DNA of 5,208 bases from Klebsiella pneumoniae. Lineage in GTDB: Bacteria > Pseudomonadota > Gammaproteobacteria > Ga0077536. Below the pieces are notes generated by a model. It had not been told where the DNA came from. It did no database searches and saw only the letters and a program-made list of their open reading frames with translations. The position numbers and the translations under genes are program-made. Location of the stretch: assembly GCA_945873015.1 (NCBI GenBank), contig CAMCBY010000313.1, positions 1 to 5,208 on the forward strand, written 5' to 3'. Each line of letters opens with the position of its first letter. Position 1 is the stretch's first letter. Below are positions 1 to 5,208 of the stretch, piece by piece.

Positions 1-1126
1 GCGCCACCACCGTCAGCATGCGCTCGGCATAGTGAGACCACTCGAGTGCCTGTGCCGCCTCACGGCAGGCGCGCCGGCGTGAGGTGGGATCATTGTCACG
101 CAATTGTTCGATGACCGCGTTGGCCATCGCCTGATAGTCGCCACGGGCGATCAAGGTGCCGGTGACACCCGTGACAATCGCATCCGCCACACCGCCTTCG
201 TCAAAAGCGACCGTGTGCAGCCCACAGGCCGCCGCCTCCGCCGCGACCATGCCAAAACCTTCGACATCGCCGGCCACCGGGATCAGCGGAAATACAAACA
301 CCCCCGCGGCGACGCAGGCTTCGCGCACTTCGGCATCGTCGGCGTGACCGCGCAACAGCACATGCCGCTGCATGCCGTGTTGTTCGATAGCGGCCTTGAT
401 GCGCGGCAGCACGGCCTGTTCACGACGAATGGCCTCGCGTGGTTCATCACCTATCACCACCAGCAGTGCCTCGGGCAGCGTGCGCACAATGGCGGGCAGT
501 GCGTGGCTGATGAATTCCGGCAGGCCCTTGCGTGCAACCAGACGACCGACCGCCAGCAGCAGCGGGCGTTGGCCGAGGTCATGACGTTCACGAAATGCCT
601 GGGGCGAGGGCAGGGACGCCGGCCATTCCACACCAGGGTGCACGACGCGCAGTCGCGTCGCCGCGACCCCGACCTCGCGCGCCAGGCGCGCGGTATTGGC
701 GCTATTGGCGACCACGCTGCGCGCGCCGCGGACAGCCGGCAGAAACAGGTGGCGATAGAGCGCCTGGGGCGTAACGAGATCGAGGCCATGCACGATGACG
801 AGGTGCTCGCAGCTTTGCAGCCGCGCCGCCAGCCACGCGAGCGGCGCCGTTAATCCGCTGCTGGCAAGGGCGGTGGCTAACCAGCGACCACGGGCACACA
901 ACCACAGCGTGCGCAGCATGGCCTCCATCAGAAATAGCGCCGCACCACGGCCGTAACATGCGTGAACTTCGACCGTGGCGGGCAAAAACGGCGCGCAGCC
1001 GGCAGGACCAATCACGACCACGCGATAGCGCGTGGCCAAAGCTTCAATCAATTGTCGGGTAAGGCGCTCCATGCCGCCGGTCAAGGGCGGCAGGTTGCGG
1101 GTGATGATGAGGATGGTCGCGCTCAA
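1..1126 (-). CDS. Glycosyltransferase, GT4-type (GT-B fold), 3' end beyond window
   Basis: I translated this minus-strand frame by hand; 375 codons are visible without a stop, and it runs off the left edge. Seen: an N-terminal Rossmann strand with a glycine loop (ATILIITRN, then LTGGMERL, residues 3-22); a VHG at 112-114; NSANTARLAREVG at 141-153; VVHPGVE at 161-167; the donor-site segment LLAVGRLVARKG at 189-201 with R195 and K200; VFVFP at 276-280; and EGFGMVAAE at 289-297, which is the E-x7-E motif (E289, E297) of retaining GT-B enzymes, followed by FDEGGVADAI. No signal peptide or clear membrane segment, so it is probably cytosolic or peripheral, transferring a sugar from an activated nucleotide donor to a lipid-linked or polysaccharide acceptor. 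Donor and acceptor cannot be read. Family length is about 370-400, so only a short C-terminal tail should be missing. The start is TTG at 1126: an in-frame TAG lies at 1142-1144 and the first ATG (1072) would remove the first strand and half of the GG loop. Confidence 0.9.
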   Translation of the reverse strand, partial: MSATILIITRNLPPLTGGMERLTRQLIEALATRYRVVVIGPAGCAPFLPATVEVHACYGRGAALFLMEAMLRTLWLCARGRWLATALASSGLTAPLAWLAARLQSCEHLVIVHGLDLVTPQALYRHLFLPAVRGARSVVANSANTARLAREVGVAATRLRVVHPGVEWPASLPSPQAFRERHDLGQRPLLLAVGRLVARKGLPEFISHALPAIVRTLPEALLVVIGDEPREAIRREQAVLPRIKAAIEQHGMQRHVLLRGHADDAEVREACVAAGVFVFPLIPVAGDVEGFGMVAAEAAACGLHTVAFDEGGVADAIVTGVTGTLIARGDYQAMANAVIEQLRDNDPTSRRRACREAAQALEWSHYAERMLTVVA

Positions 1127-1136
1127 GCCGCCGGTG

Positions 1137-1140
1137 TCCT
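1137..1140 (-). promoter_or_regulatory. Weak ribosome binding site for the glycosyltransferase
   Basis: An AGGA on the minus strand lies 10 bases before the proposed TTG start at 1126, within the 34-base gap after the crotonase stop. The spacing is longer than ideal and the match short. It supports the TTG choice, since I noticed no better site before another in-frame start. I saw no terminator-like hairpin in the gap, so read-through from the crotonase gene is likely. Confidence 0.4.
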
Positions 1141-1160
1141 GCTACGGCTTGCAGCGATGT

Positions 1161-1964
1161 TCAGCGTCCCTTGAACTCCGGTACGCGTTTCTCGAAGAAG
1201 GCGTTCAAGGCTTCCATGTGATCCTCGGTCTGATGCAAGGTGACCTGCAGCGCCGCCGACATCTCCATGATGGTGTTGAAGTTGGCCATGGTGCCGTCGC
1301 GCATGAGTTTTTTGGTCATGCGCAGTGCCTGCGGCGGTTGCACACAAATACGTTTGGCGAGCGCTTCGCAGTAATCCATGAGTTCGGCATCCGCCACCAC
1401 TTCCGACACCAGACCCCACTCACGCGCGGTCGGCGCGTCGATGAGATCGCCGGTGAAGAACAACTGCGCCGCACGCGACCAGCCGATATGGCGCGGCAAC
1501 AGCCATGCGCCGCCATCGCCCGGCAGCAGCCCGACTTTGAGGAAGGTTGCGCCGAAACGCGCCGAGGCCGCCGCAATGCGGATATCGCACAAGGACGCGA
1601 CATCGCCACCGAGGCCAATCGCCGGGCCATTGATGGCGCCCACTATCGGCACTTCGATGTCCCACATCGCATGGATGATGCCGTGGATGTGTTCGCGATA
1701 GTGGTCGCGGATCTCCGGCGCGCTGCCGCCGAAATAACCGCTCTTGTCGCGCATCGCTTTCAGATCGCCGCCAGCCGAGAAGGCCGGTCCGGCGCCGGTC
1801 ATGATCACGCAGCGCAGATTCTTATCGGCGTTGATGGCGTCGGCGGCGGCGCGAAACCGCGCGCCGTCTCCAGGCTGGCCGAGCGGATTGCGCGAATCCG
1901 GACGGTTGATGGTGAGACGGGCAATGAGCCCGTCGATTTCAAGGATCAGATCGTTATCGACCAT
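1161..1964 (-). CDS. Enoyl-CoA hydratase/isomerase family protein (crotonase fold)
   Basis: 267 residues, normal length for a single-domain crotonase. Seen: LTINRPDSRNPLG (18-29); the CoA/oxyanion segment AFSAGGDLKAM (61-71); the second oxyanion-hole segment INGPAIGLGGDVASLCDIRIA (111-131); ARFGATFLKVGLLPGDGGAWLLPRHIG (135-161); and TGDLIDAPTAREWGLVSEVV (171-190). The family adds water to, or isomerises, 2-enoyl-CoA esters in the cytosol. By my alignment to rat mitochondrial hydratase, the two catalytic glutamates (Glu144, Glu164) correspond to D121 and F141; another acid, D150, sits in PGDGG. The exact reaction is therefore uncertain (hydratase, isomerase or hydrolase). The start is ATG at 1964, preceded by a good ribosome binding site. 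An upstream in-frame ATG at 2057 would overlap the preceding gene and add 31 residues unlike the family. The gene lies 16 bases after acaD2 and probably acts on that enzyme's unsaturated product. Confidence 0.92.
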   Translation of the reverse strand: MVDNDLILEIDGLIARLTINRPDSRNPLGQPGDGARFRAAADAINADKNLRCVIMTGAGPAFSAGGDLKAMRDKSGYFGGSAPEIRDHYREHIHGIIHAMWDIEVPIVGAINGPAIGLGGDVASLCDIRIAAASARFGATFLKVGLLPGDGGAWLLPRHIGWSRAAQLFFTGDLIDAPTAREWGLVSEVVADAELMDYCEALAKRICVQPPQALRMTKKLMRDGTMANFNTIMEMSAALQVTLHQTEDHMEALNAFFEKRVPEFKGR

Positions 1965-1971
1965 GTTGTTA

Positions 1972-1977
1972 TTCCTC
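1972..1977 (-). promoter_or_regulatory. Ribosome binding site that fixes the crotonase start
   Basis: GAGGAA on the minus strand lies 7 bases before the ATG at 1964 and inside the 16-base gap after the acaD2 stop. It is the best Shine-Dalgarno match among the junctions in the window and decides for the short form (267 residues) over the 298-residue open frame. Confidence 0.8.
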
Positions 1978-1980
1978 GTC

Positions 1981-3033
1981 TCAGTCCGTGATGACAGGCC
2001 AGATGCCATCGCCGCCGACCTCGACCGCGATACGACCGAGGTATTCACCCCATTCACCGGCGCCGCCGAATTCGGCGCGCCACGCCCACAGGCGACGCGT
2101 CAGAAAGTGCAGGCCGTATTCATAGGTGAAACCAATCGCACCATGCACCTGATGCGACAGGCGGGTCAGTTTTTCGACCGCTTCGCTGGCGCGGCACTTG
2201 GCGGCGGCTATCTCAAAACGCGCATTGCGGCCCTCGATCGCCATGCCGCGGGTATCGAGACCGACACAGGCTGCCATGCAGATGGCATCGACCGACGCCA
2301 CCACCCCGGCGAGATCGGCCAGATAGTGCTGAATGGCCTGAAAGCCCGACAAGGGTTTGCCGAACTGGGAACGCTCAGCGCCATACTTCAAGGCCAGCTC
2401 GAGGGCGGCCGCACCGGCCCCGGCAATCTGTGCGCTGCGCACGAGCGCGCCCAGCCAGTGGATACAATCAGCGGCGAGCGGCAGGTCGTGACGGCTCAAG
2501 ACCTGTGCCTGTCCCGACAGTGTGTCGCGCGGATCGCGCCCGATGTTTTCCTCGGCGGCGACCGCGAGTCCAGCGCTGGCCGCGACGATGAGTTCGGCGT
2601 GGTTGCCCTTGGCCGCAACCCCGACCAGAAAGTCAGCATTGCGGCCCCACGGGGTGCGCACGCCTTTCAGGGTCAGCGTCGTCGCGCTGACATCCGCAGA
2701 TGCAATGGTGCCGGGCAGCAGACCCGGCACGCCTGACGGCAGGTTGGCACCGGCCTGACGCGCCAACCATTCGGCGATCACCGCTTCCACCACCGGCAGC
2801 GGCACGGCGTGTACGCCGCAGGCGCGCAGCACTGGATAGGCATCGGCCCAACCGATACCCATACCGCCGGCGTTCTCGTCGGCCAGCACTTTATTGATGC
2901 CTTGTTCGACGGTTTCCGTCCACAGTGCGCTCGGGAAACCCTGTTCCTCGATAGCCGTCAGTTGATCCCAACCGAGTCGCGCGCCGAACAGGCGATTGAC
3001 GGTGTCTTCCAGCATGATTTGTATATCGTTCAT
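1981..3033 (-). CDS. Acyl-CoA dehydrogenase, second (C-terminal-motif) subunit, acaD2
   Basis: 350 residues, shorter than a classical acyl-CoA dehydrogenase (about 380-400). The C-terminal helical domain is well conserved: RSAQIAGAGAAALELALKYGAERSQFGKPL (199-228), FQAIQHYLADL (231-241), and HQVHGAIGFTYEYGLHFLTRR (294-314). These contain the RxQFG and QxHGxxGFT elements that bind FAD across the subunit interface. The N-terminal and middle domains are degenerate: there is no SEPxxGSD segment and the beta domain is short (roughly 105-180). Such subunits are known as partners in alpha2-beta2 FadE-type enzymes acting on steroid or other bulky acyl-CoAs; I infer the same here, with acaD1 as partner. 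The start is ATG at 3033, overlapping the acaD1 stop by four bases. The open frame continues upstream to 3321, but those 96 codons are an Arg-rich out-of-frame reading of acaD1 and are excluded. Confidence 0.92.
   Translation of the reverse strand: MNDIQIMLEDTVNRLFGARLGWDQLTAIEEQGFPSALWTETVEQGINKVLADENAGGMGIGWADAYPVLRACGVHAVPLPVVEAVIAEWLARQAGANLPSGVPGLLPGTIASADVSATTLTLKGVRTPWGRNADFLVGVAAKGNHAELIVAASAGLAVAAEENIGRDPRDTLSGQAQVLSRHDLPLAADCIHWLGALVRSAQIAGAGAAALELALKYGAERSQFGKPLSGFQAIQHYLADLAGVVASVDAICMAACVGLDTRGMAIEGRNARFEIAAAKCRASEAVEKLTRLSHQVHGAIGFTYEYGLHFLTRRLWAWRAEFGGAGEWGEYLGRIAVEVGGDGIWPVITD
3030..3033 (-). other. ATGA stop/start overlap between acaD1 and acaD2
   Basis: On the minus strand ATGA holds both the ATG of acaD2 (3033-3031) and the TGA of acaD1 (3032-3030). 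Upstream of the ATG I see only a poor Shine-Dalgarno match (GGGTG-like). Translation of acaD2 therefore probably depends on ribosomes finishing acaD1, which would suit two subunits made in equal amounts. Confidence 0.85.
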
Positions 3034-4196
3034 CGCACACCCAAGCCTTTCGCGATGATGCCGCGCATGATTTCCGGCGTGCCGCCCCGCAACGAGAAGG
3101 ACGGCGCAATCTGGACCAATGACCCCAGCACCTGTTGATATTCCGAGCCGAAACCTTCGAGTGTCGGTTCGAGTTCGCACAGCTCCTGGGCGAGACCGGG
3201 CAAGGTTTGTTCGAACTGGCAGCCGAGGTCTTTGACCACCGACGCTTCCAGCGCCGGGTCGAGACCGGCGTTGAGTTTGGCGGCGATACTCAAAGACATG
3301 GTGCGCAAAGTCGCGGCCCACGCGACCTGCGAGCCGATACGCGCCATGGTGGCAGCGGAGGCTTTGTCTTTGACTGCATCGATGAGTTTGCCCAGCAGGA
3401 AGAAGCAGGACAGATAACGCTCCGGGCCACTGCGCTCGAAAGCGAGTTCCTCGGTGACCTGACGCCAGCCCTGGCCTTCGGCGCCGATCAGCGCGTCGGC
3501 CGGCAGTTCGGCATCGACAAACGCGACTTCGTTGAAGTTGCGCCCGCCGGCGAGGTTCTGGATGGGGCGTGGCGTAATGCCTCTGACCTTGCTCAAATCG
3601 ATCAGGAACTGCGACAGGCCGGCGTGTTTTTTGGTCGGGTCGGGATCAGTGCGAAACAGCGCAATCATGTAATTGGCGCGGTGCGCGTTACTGGTCCAGA
3701 TCTTGGTGCCGTTGACCTTCCAGCCGGTCGCGGTGCGCTCGGCGCGGGTGCGCAGCGAGGCGAGATCAGAACCGGAGTTCGGTTCGCTCATGCCAATCGC
3801 GAAGCAGGCCTTGCCAGCGGTGATGGCCGGCACGATTTCTTTCTTCTGCGCTTCGTTGCCATAACGCACGATCAGCGGGCCGCTCTGGCGATCGGCGACC
3901 CAATGAAAACCGGTCGGTGCGCCCGCCACCAGGCATTCCTCCACCACCACATAACGCTCGAGCGCGCTGCGGCCGTGGCCACCGTAGGCCTTGGGCAGGG
4001 TCATGCCCAGCCAGCCTTGGGCCCCGAGTCTGGCCGAGAACTCGGCGTCATAGGACTCCCAGCTATGGCTGCGTTTGACCACCGGCACATCGGCCAGGGC
4101 CTCCTTCAGGAATGCACGCACTTCGGCGCGCAGCGTTTCCAGCGACGCCGGCAGGGCGGTCGGCTCGAAACGCAGTTTGTCTGCTACAGATGTCAT
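3030..4196 (-). CDS. Acyl-CoA dehydrogenase, first (catalytic-motif) subunit, acaD1
   Basis: 388 residues, full family length. N-terminal helical domain about 15-130 (GWLGMTLPKAYGGHGRS, 61-77; RYGNEAQKKEIVPAITAGK, 111-129). Middle beta domain: FAIGMSEPNSGSDLASLRTRA (132-152), the flavin and substrate loop; KVNGTKIWTSNAH (160-172); FNEVAFVDAELPADALIGAEGQGW (221-244). C-terminal helical domain: VTEELAFERSGPER (247-260) and RGGTPEIMRGIIA (370-382). It should oxidise an acyl-CoA at C2-C3 with FAD, passing electrons to electron-transfer flavoprotein. The medium-chain-type catalytic Glu before GT is absent (Gly in RGGT); E254 in LAFER occupies the isovaleryl-CoA-dehydrogenase-type position and is the likely base. 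RxQFG is missing and is supplied, I infer, by acaD2. The start is ATG at 4196, with a GGAA five bases upstream and the usual N-terminal length. It overlaps acaD2 and follows the kinase after 57 bases. Confidence 0.94.
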   Translation of the reverse strand: MTSVADKLRFEPTALPASLETLRAEVRAFLKEALADVPVVKRSHSWESYDAEFSARLGAQGWLGMTLPKAYGGHGRSALERYVVVEECLVAGAPTGFHWVADRQSGPLIVRYGNEAQKKEIVPAITAGKACFAIGMSEPNSGSDLASLRTRAERTATGWKVNGTKIWTSNAHRANYMIALFRTDPDPTKKHAGLSQFLIDLSKVRGITPRPIQNLAGGRNFNEVAFVDAELPADALIGAEGQGWRQVTEELAFERSGPERYLSCFFLLGKLIDAVKDKASAATMARIGSQVAWAATLRTMSLSIAAKLNAGLDPALEASVVKDLGCQFEQTLPGLAQELCELEPTLEGFGSEYQQVLGSLVQIAPSFSLRGGTPEIMRGIIAKGLGVR

Positions 4197-4201
4197 GTGC
4201 G

Positions 4202-4205
4202 TTCC
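4202..4205 (-). promoter_or_regulatory. Weak ribosome binding site for acaD1
   Basis: GGAA on the minus strand lies 5 bases before the ATG at 4196. The match is short but the spacing is acceptable. The rest of the 57-base gap (4197-4253) shows no convincing promoter or hairpin to my eye, so acaD1 is most likely transcribed from upstream of the kinase gene. Confidence 0.45.
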
Positions 4206-4253
4206 ATCATATTGCTTGAACGAAGGTGGATGACGGTGACCAGGGACGCTTGT

Positions 4254-5208
4254 TCAGCCACGTTTACCTTGCGCATATTCCCAGGCACGCTCAGCGAAGC
4301 GCTCGACGATGTCGGTGGTGGTCGGCGCATCGGTGCTCGCCGCCGTGCCGTCCTGCACGCGCTTGATGATGCCCTGATAAATCGCCGCCAGACGCCACGC
4401 CGTATAGGCGTTGAAAAACTCCATGTGCGCAATCTCTTTGCGACCGGTCAGCTCGCAATAACGTTTGATGTATTGCTGCTGGCTGGGAATGCCGAGCGCG
4501 ACCAGGTCCAGCCCGTCGAGACTGGATACGCGCTCATCGACCGCCGGGATCACCCAAGGCGCCATGTGATAGCTGAAATCCCCCAGCGGATCGCCGAGCG
4601 TCGACAGTTCCCAGTCGAGCACCGCAATCACGCGGTTCTCGGTCGGATGCAGAATCATGTTGTCGAGGCGGTAATCGCCATGAATGATGCAGGTCTCGTC
4701 CGATGGCGGAATGTGCTGCGGCAGCCATTCGTTGAGTTTGTCCATGAGCGGAATCTTGCTGGTCTCGGAGGCCACATAGATTTTTGACCAGCGGTGGATC
4801 TGGCGCGCCATGTAGTCATTCGGTTTGCCGAAACCTTCGAGCCCGACCTTTTGATAATCGAGGCTTTGCAGGTGGGCGAGGGTGGAGACCATCGCGTCGT
4901 AGATTTCGCCGCGTGCAGCCGGTGTTTCGCCAGGCAGCGACAAGTCCCACAGAATGCGCCCTTCGACCATCTCCATGACGTAGAACATGGTGCCGACGAT
5001 ACTTTCGTCGTCACACAACGCATAGGCGCGCGGGGCGGGAAAACCGGCGCGATTCAAGGCATCGATGACACGGAATTCACGATCGACCGCATGGGCCGAC
5101 GGCAGCAGCACACCCGGTGGCTTGCGCCGCAACACGTAACGACGCGCGGGTGTGACCAGTTGATAGGTCGGGTTGGATTGGCCACCCTTGAATTCGCGCA
5201 CTTCGAGC
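4254..5208 (-). CDS. Phosphotransferase family protein (APH/ACAD10-11 kinase-domain type), 5' end beyond window
   Basis: 317 residues are visible; the frame is open to the right edge. Numbering from the Val codon at 5201 as residue 1: FKGGQSNPTYQL (4-15), the glycine-rich nucleotide loop; YVLRRKPPG (22-30), with the ATP-contacting basic residues; MEMVEGRILWD (76-86); IIHGDYRLDNMILHP (172-186), the HGDxxxxN catalytic loop with D176 and N181; and VLDWELSTLGDPLGDF (194-209), whose D196 is the metal-binding acid. These mark the kinase family fused to acyl-CoA dehydrogenase in animal ACAD10/ACAD11 and found as a separate protein (for example LvaA) in bacteria, where hydroxyacyl-CoA phosphorylation has been shown. 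The immediate dehydrogenase neighbours support such a role; antibiotic resistance is unlikely. The GTG at 5201 is probably an internal Val, as the family normally has about 35 more residues before the glycine loop. Confidence 0.92.
   Translation of the reverse strand, partial: LEVREFKGGQSNPTYQLVTPARRYVLRRKPPGVLLPSAHAVDREFRVIDALNRAGFPAPRAYALCDDESIVGTMFYVMEMVEGRILWDLSLPGETPAARGEIYDAMVSTLAHLQSLDYQKVGLEGFGKPNDYMARQIHRWSKIYVASETSKIPLMDKLNEWLPQHIPPSDETCIIHGDYRLDNMILHPTENRVIAVLDWELSTLGDPLGDFSYHMAPWVIPAVDERVSSLDGLDLVALGIPSQQQYIKRYCELTGRKEIAHMEFFNAYTAWRLAAIYQGIIKRVQDGTAASTDAPTTTDIVERFAERAWEYAQGKRG

Larger units (their letters stand above)
1161..5208 (-). other. Probable acyl-CoA catabolic operon (kinase, two dehydrogenase subunits, crotonase)
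   Basis: Four co-directional genes are separated by 57, -4 and 16 bases, with no visible terminator between them, and their products suit one route: phosphorylation and/or dehydrogenation of an acyl-CoA, then hydration. The operon promoter would lie beyond the right edge. The glycosyltransferase gene may be a fifth member (34-base gap), but its product does not fit the same pathway in an obvious way. An acyl-CoA ligase, thiolase and hydroxyacyl-CoA dehydrogenase, which such a route needs, are not in the window. Confidence 0.75.

Noticed and set aside
104..853. A 249-codon plus-strand open frame
   Set aside because: It is antisense to the glycosyltransferase, whose minus-strand frame is open throughout and carries the complete GT4 motif series.
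1965..2057. N-terminal extension of the crotonase by 31 codons
   Set aside because: It would overlap the end of acaD2 and adds a Ser/Arg-rich segment without similarity to the family, while the ATG at 1964 has a well-placed GAGGAA.
1032..2736. Two overlapping plus-strand open frames of 319 and 330 codons
   Set aside because: They are antisense to the crotonase and acaD2 genes, lack known motifs, and have His/Arg-rich compositions typical of reverse readings.
3034..3321. N-terminal extension of acaD2 by 96 codons
   Set aside because: The extension is an out-of-frame reading of the acaD1 C-terminal coding region, rich in Arg, and unlike any dehydrogenase N terminus; the ATGA overlap start gives the expected protein.
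3135..4787. A 550-codon open frame on the plus strand
   Set aside because: It lies antisense to acaD1 and the kinase gene, both of which have clear family motifs on the minus strand. The translation shows no recognisable domain and is rich in Arg, Gly and Ala, as expected for a shadow frame in G+C-rich DNA.
4254..5208. Aminoglycoside resistance gene
   Set aside because: The kinase has the general APH catalytic loop, but FKGGQSNPTY and YVLRRKPPG together with the dehydrogenase neighbours point to the ACAD-associated metabolic kinase group.
1..5208. CRISPR arrays, tRNA or rRNA genes, insertion sequences, attachment sites
   Set aside because: Coding sequence with recognisable families fills nearly all of the window; I saw no repeat array, RNA gene, transposase or terminal inverted repeat by reading.

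Overview
The window is one compact minus-strand gene run with no long non-coding stretch; the largest gap is 57 bases. In the direction of transcription (high to low coordinates) the order is: an aminoglycoside-phosphotransferase-like small-molecule kinase (5' end outside the window), a first acyl-CoA dehydrogenase subunit, a second and shorter acyl-CoA dehydrogenase subunit, a crotonase-fold enoyl-CoA hydratase/isomerase, and a family-4-type glycosyltransferase (3' end outside the window). The DNA looks G+C rich, and this protein set resembles Proteobacteria that degrade fatty acids, steroids or terpenoids. A gammaproteobacterium is my guess, but nothing here fixes the taxon.

Right part (1161-5208): four acyl-CoA metabolism genes. 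The kinase is 57 bases ahead of acaD1. acaD1 and acaD2 overlap by four bases (ATGA), and the crotonase follows acaD2 after 16 bases with a good ribosome binding site. This spacing implies one polycistronic message. The two dehydrogenase subunits carry complementary halves of the normal active-site motifs: acaD1 has the SEPNSGSD segment and a putative catalytic Glu, while acaD2 has RSQFG and HQVHGAIGFT. They probably form one heteromeric enzyme, as the steroid-type FadE pairs of actinobacteria do.

How the genes may work together: kinase + acyl-CoA dehydrogenase + hydratase is the part set known from ACAD10/ACAD11 and from the levulinate (lva) pathway of Pseudomonas putida. There a 4-hydroxyacyl-CoA is phosphorylated, the phosphate is eliminated by a dehydrogenase-fold enzyme, and the product enters beta-oxidation. 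An alternative is beta-oxidation of a steroid, bile-acid or isoprenoid side chain, where paired small dehydrogenases are common. The sequence does not decide between these.

Left part (1-1126): a glycosyltransferase on the same strand, 34 bases after the crotonase. It must start at a non-ATG codon (TTG at 1126), because an in-frame TAG lies just upstream and the first ATG would cut into the conserved N-terminal strand and GG motif. It either belongs to the same transcript or marks the start of a neighbouring polysaccharide or glycolipid cluster.

The long open frames on the plus strand (up to 550 codons) are antisense shadows of these genes and are not annotated.
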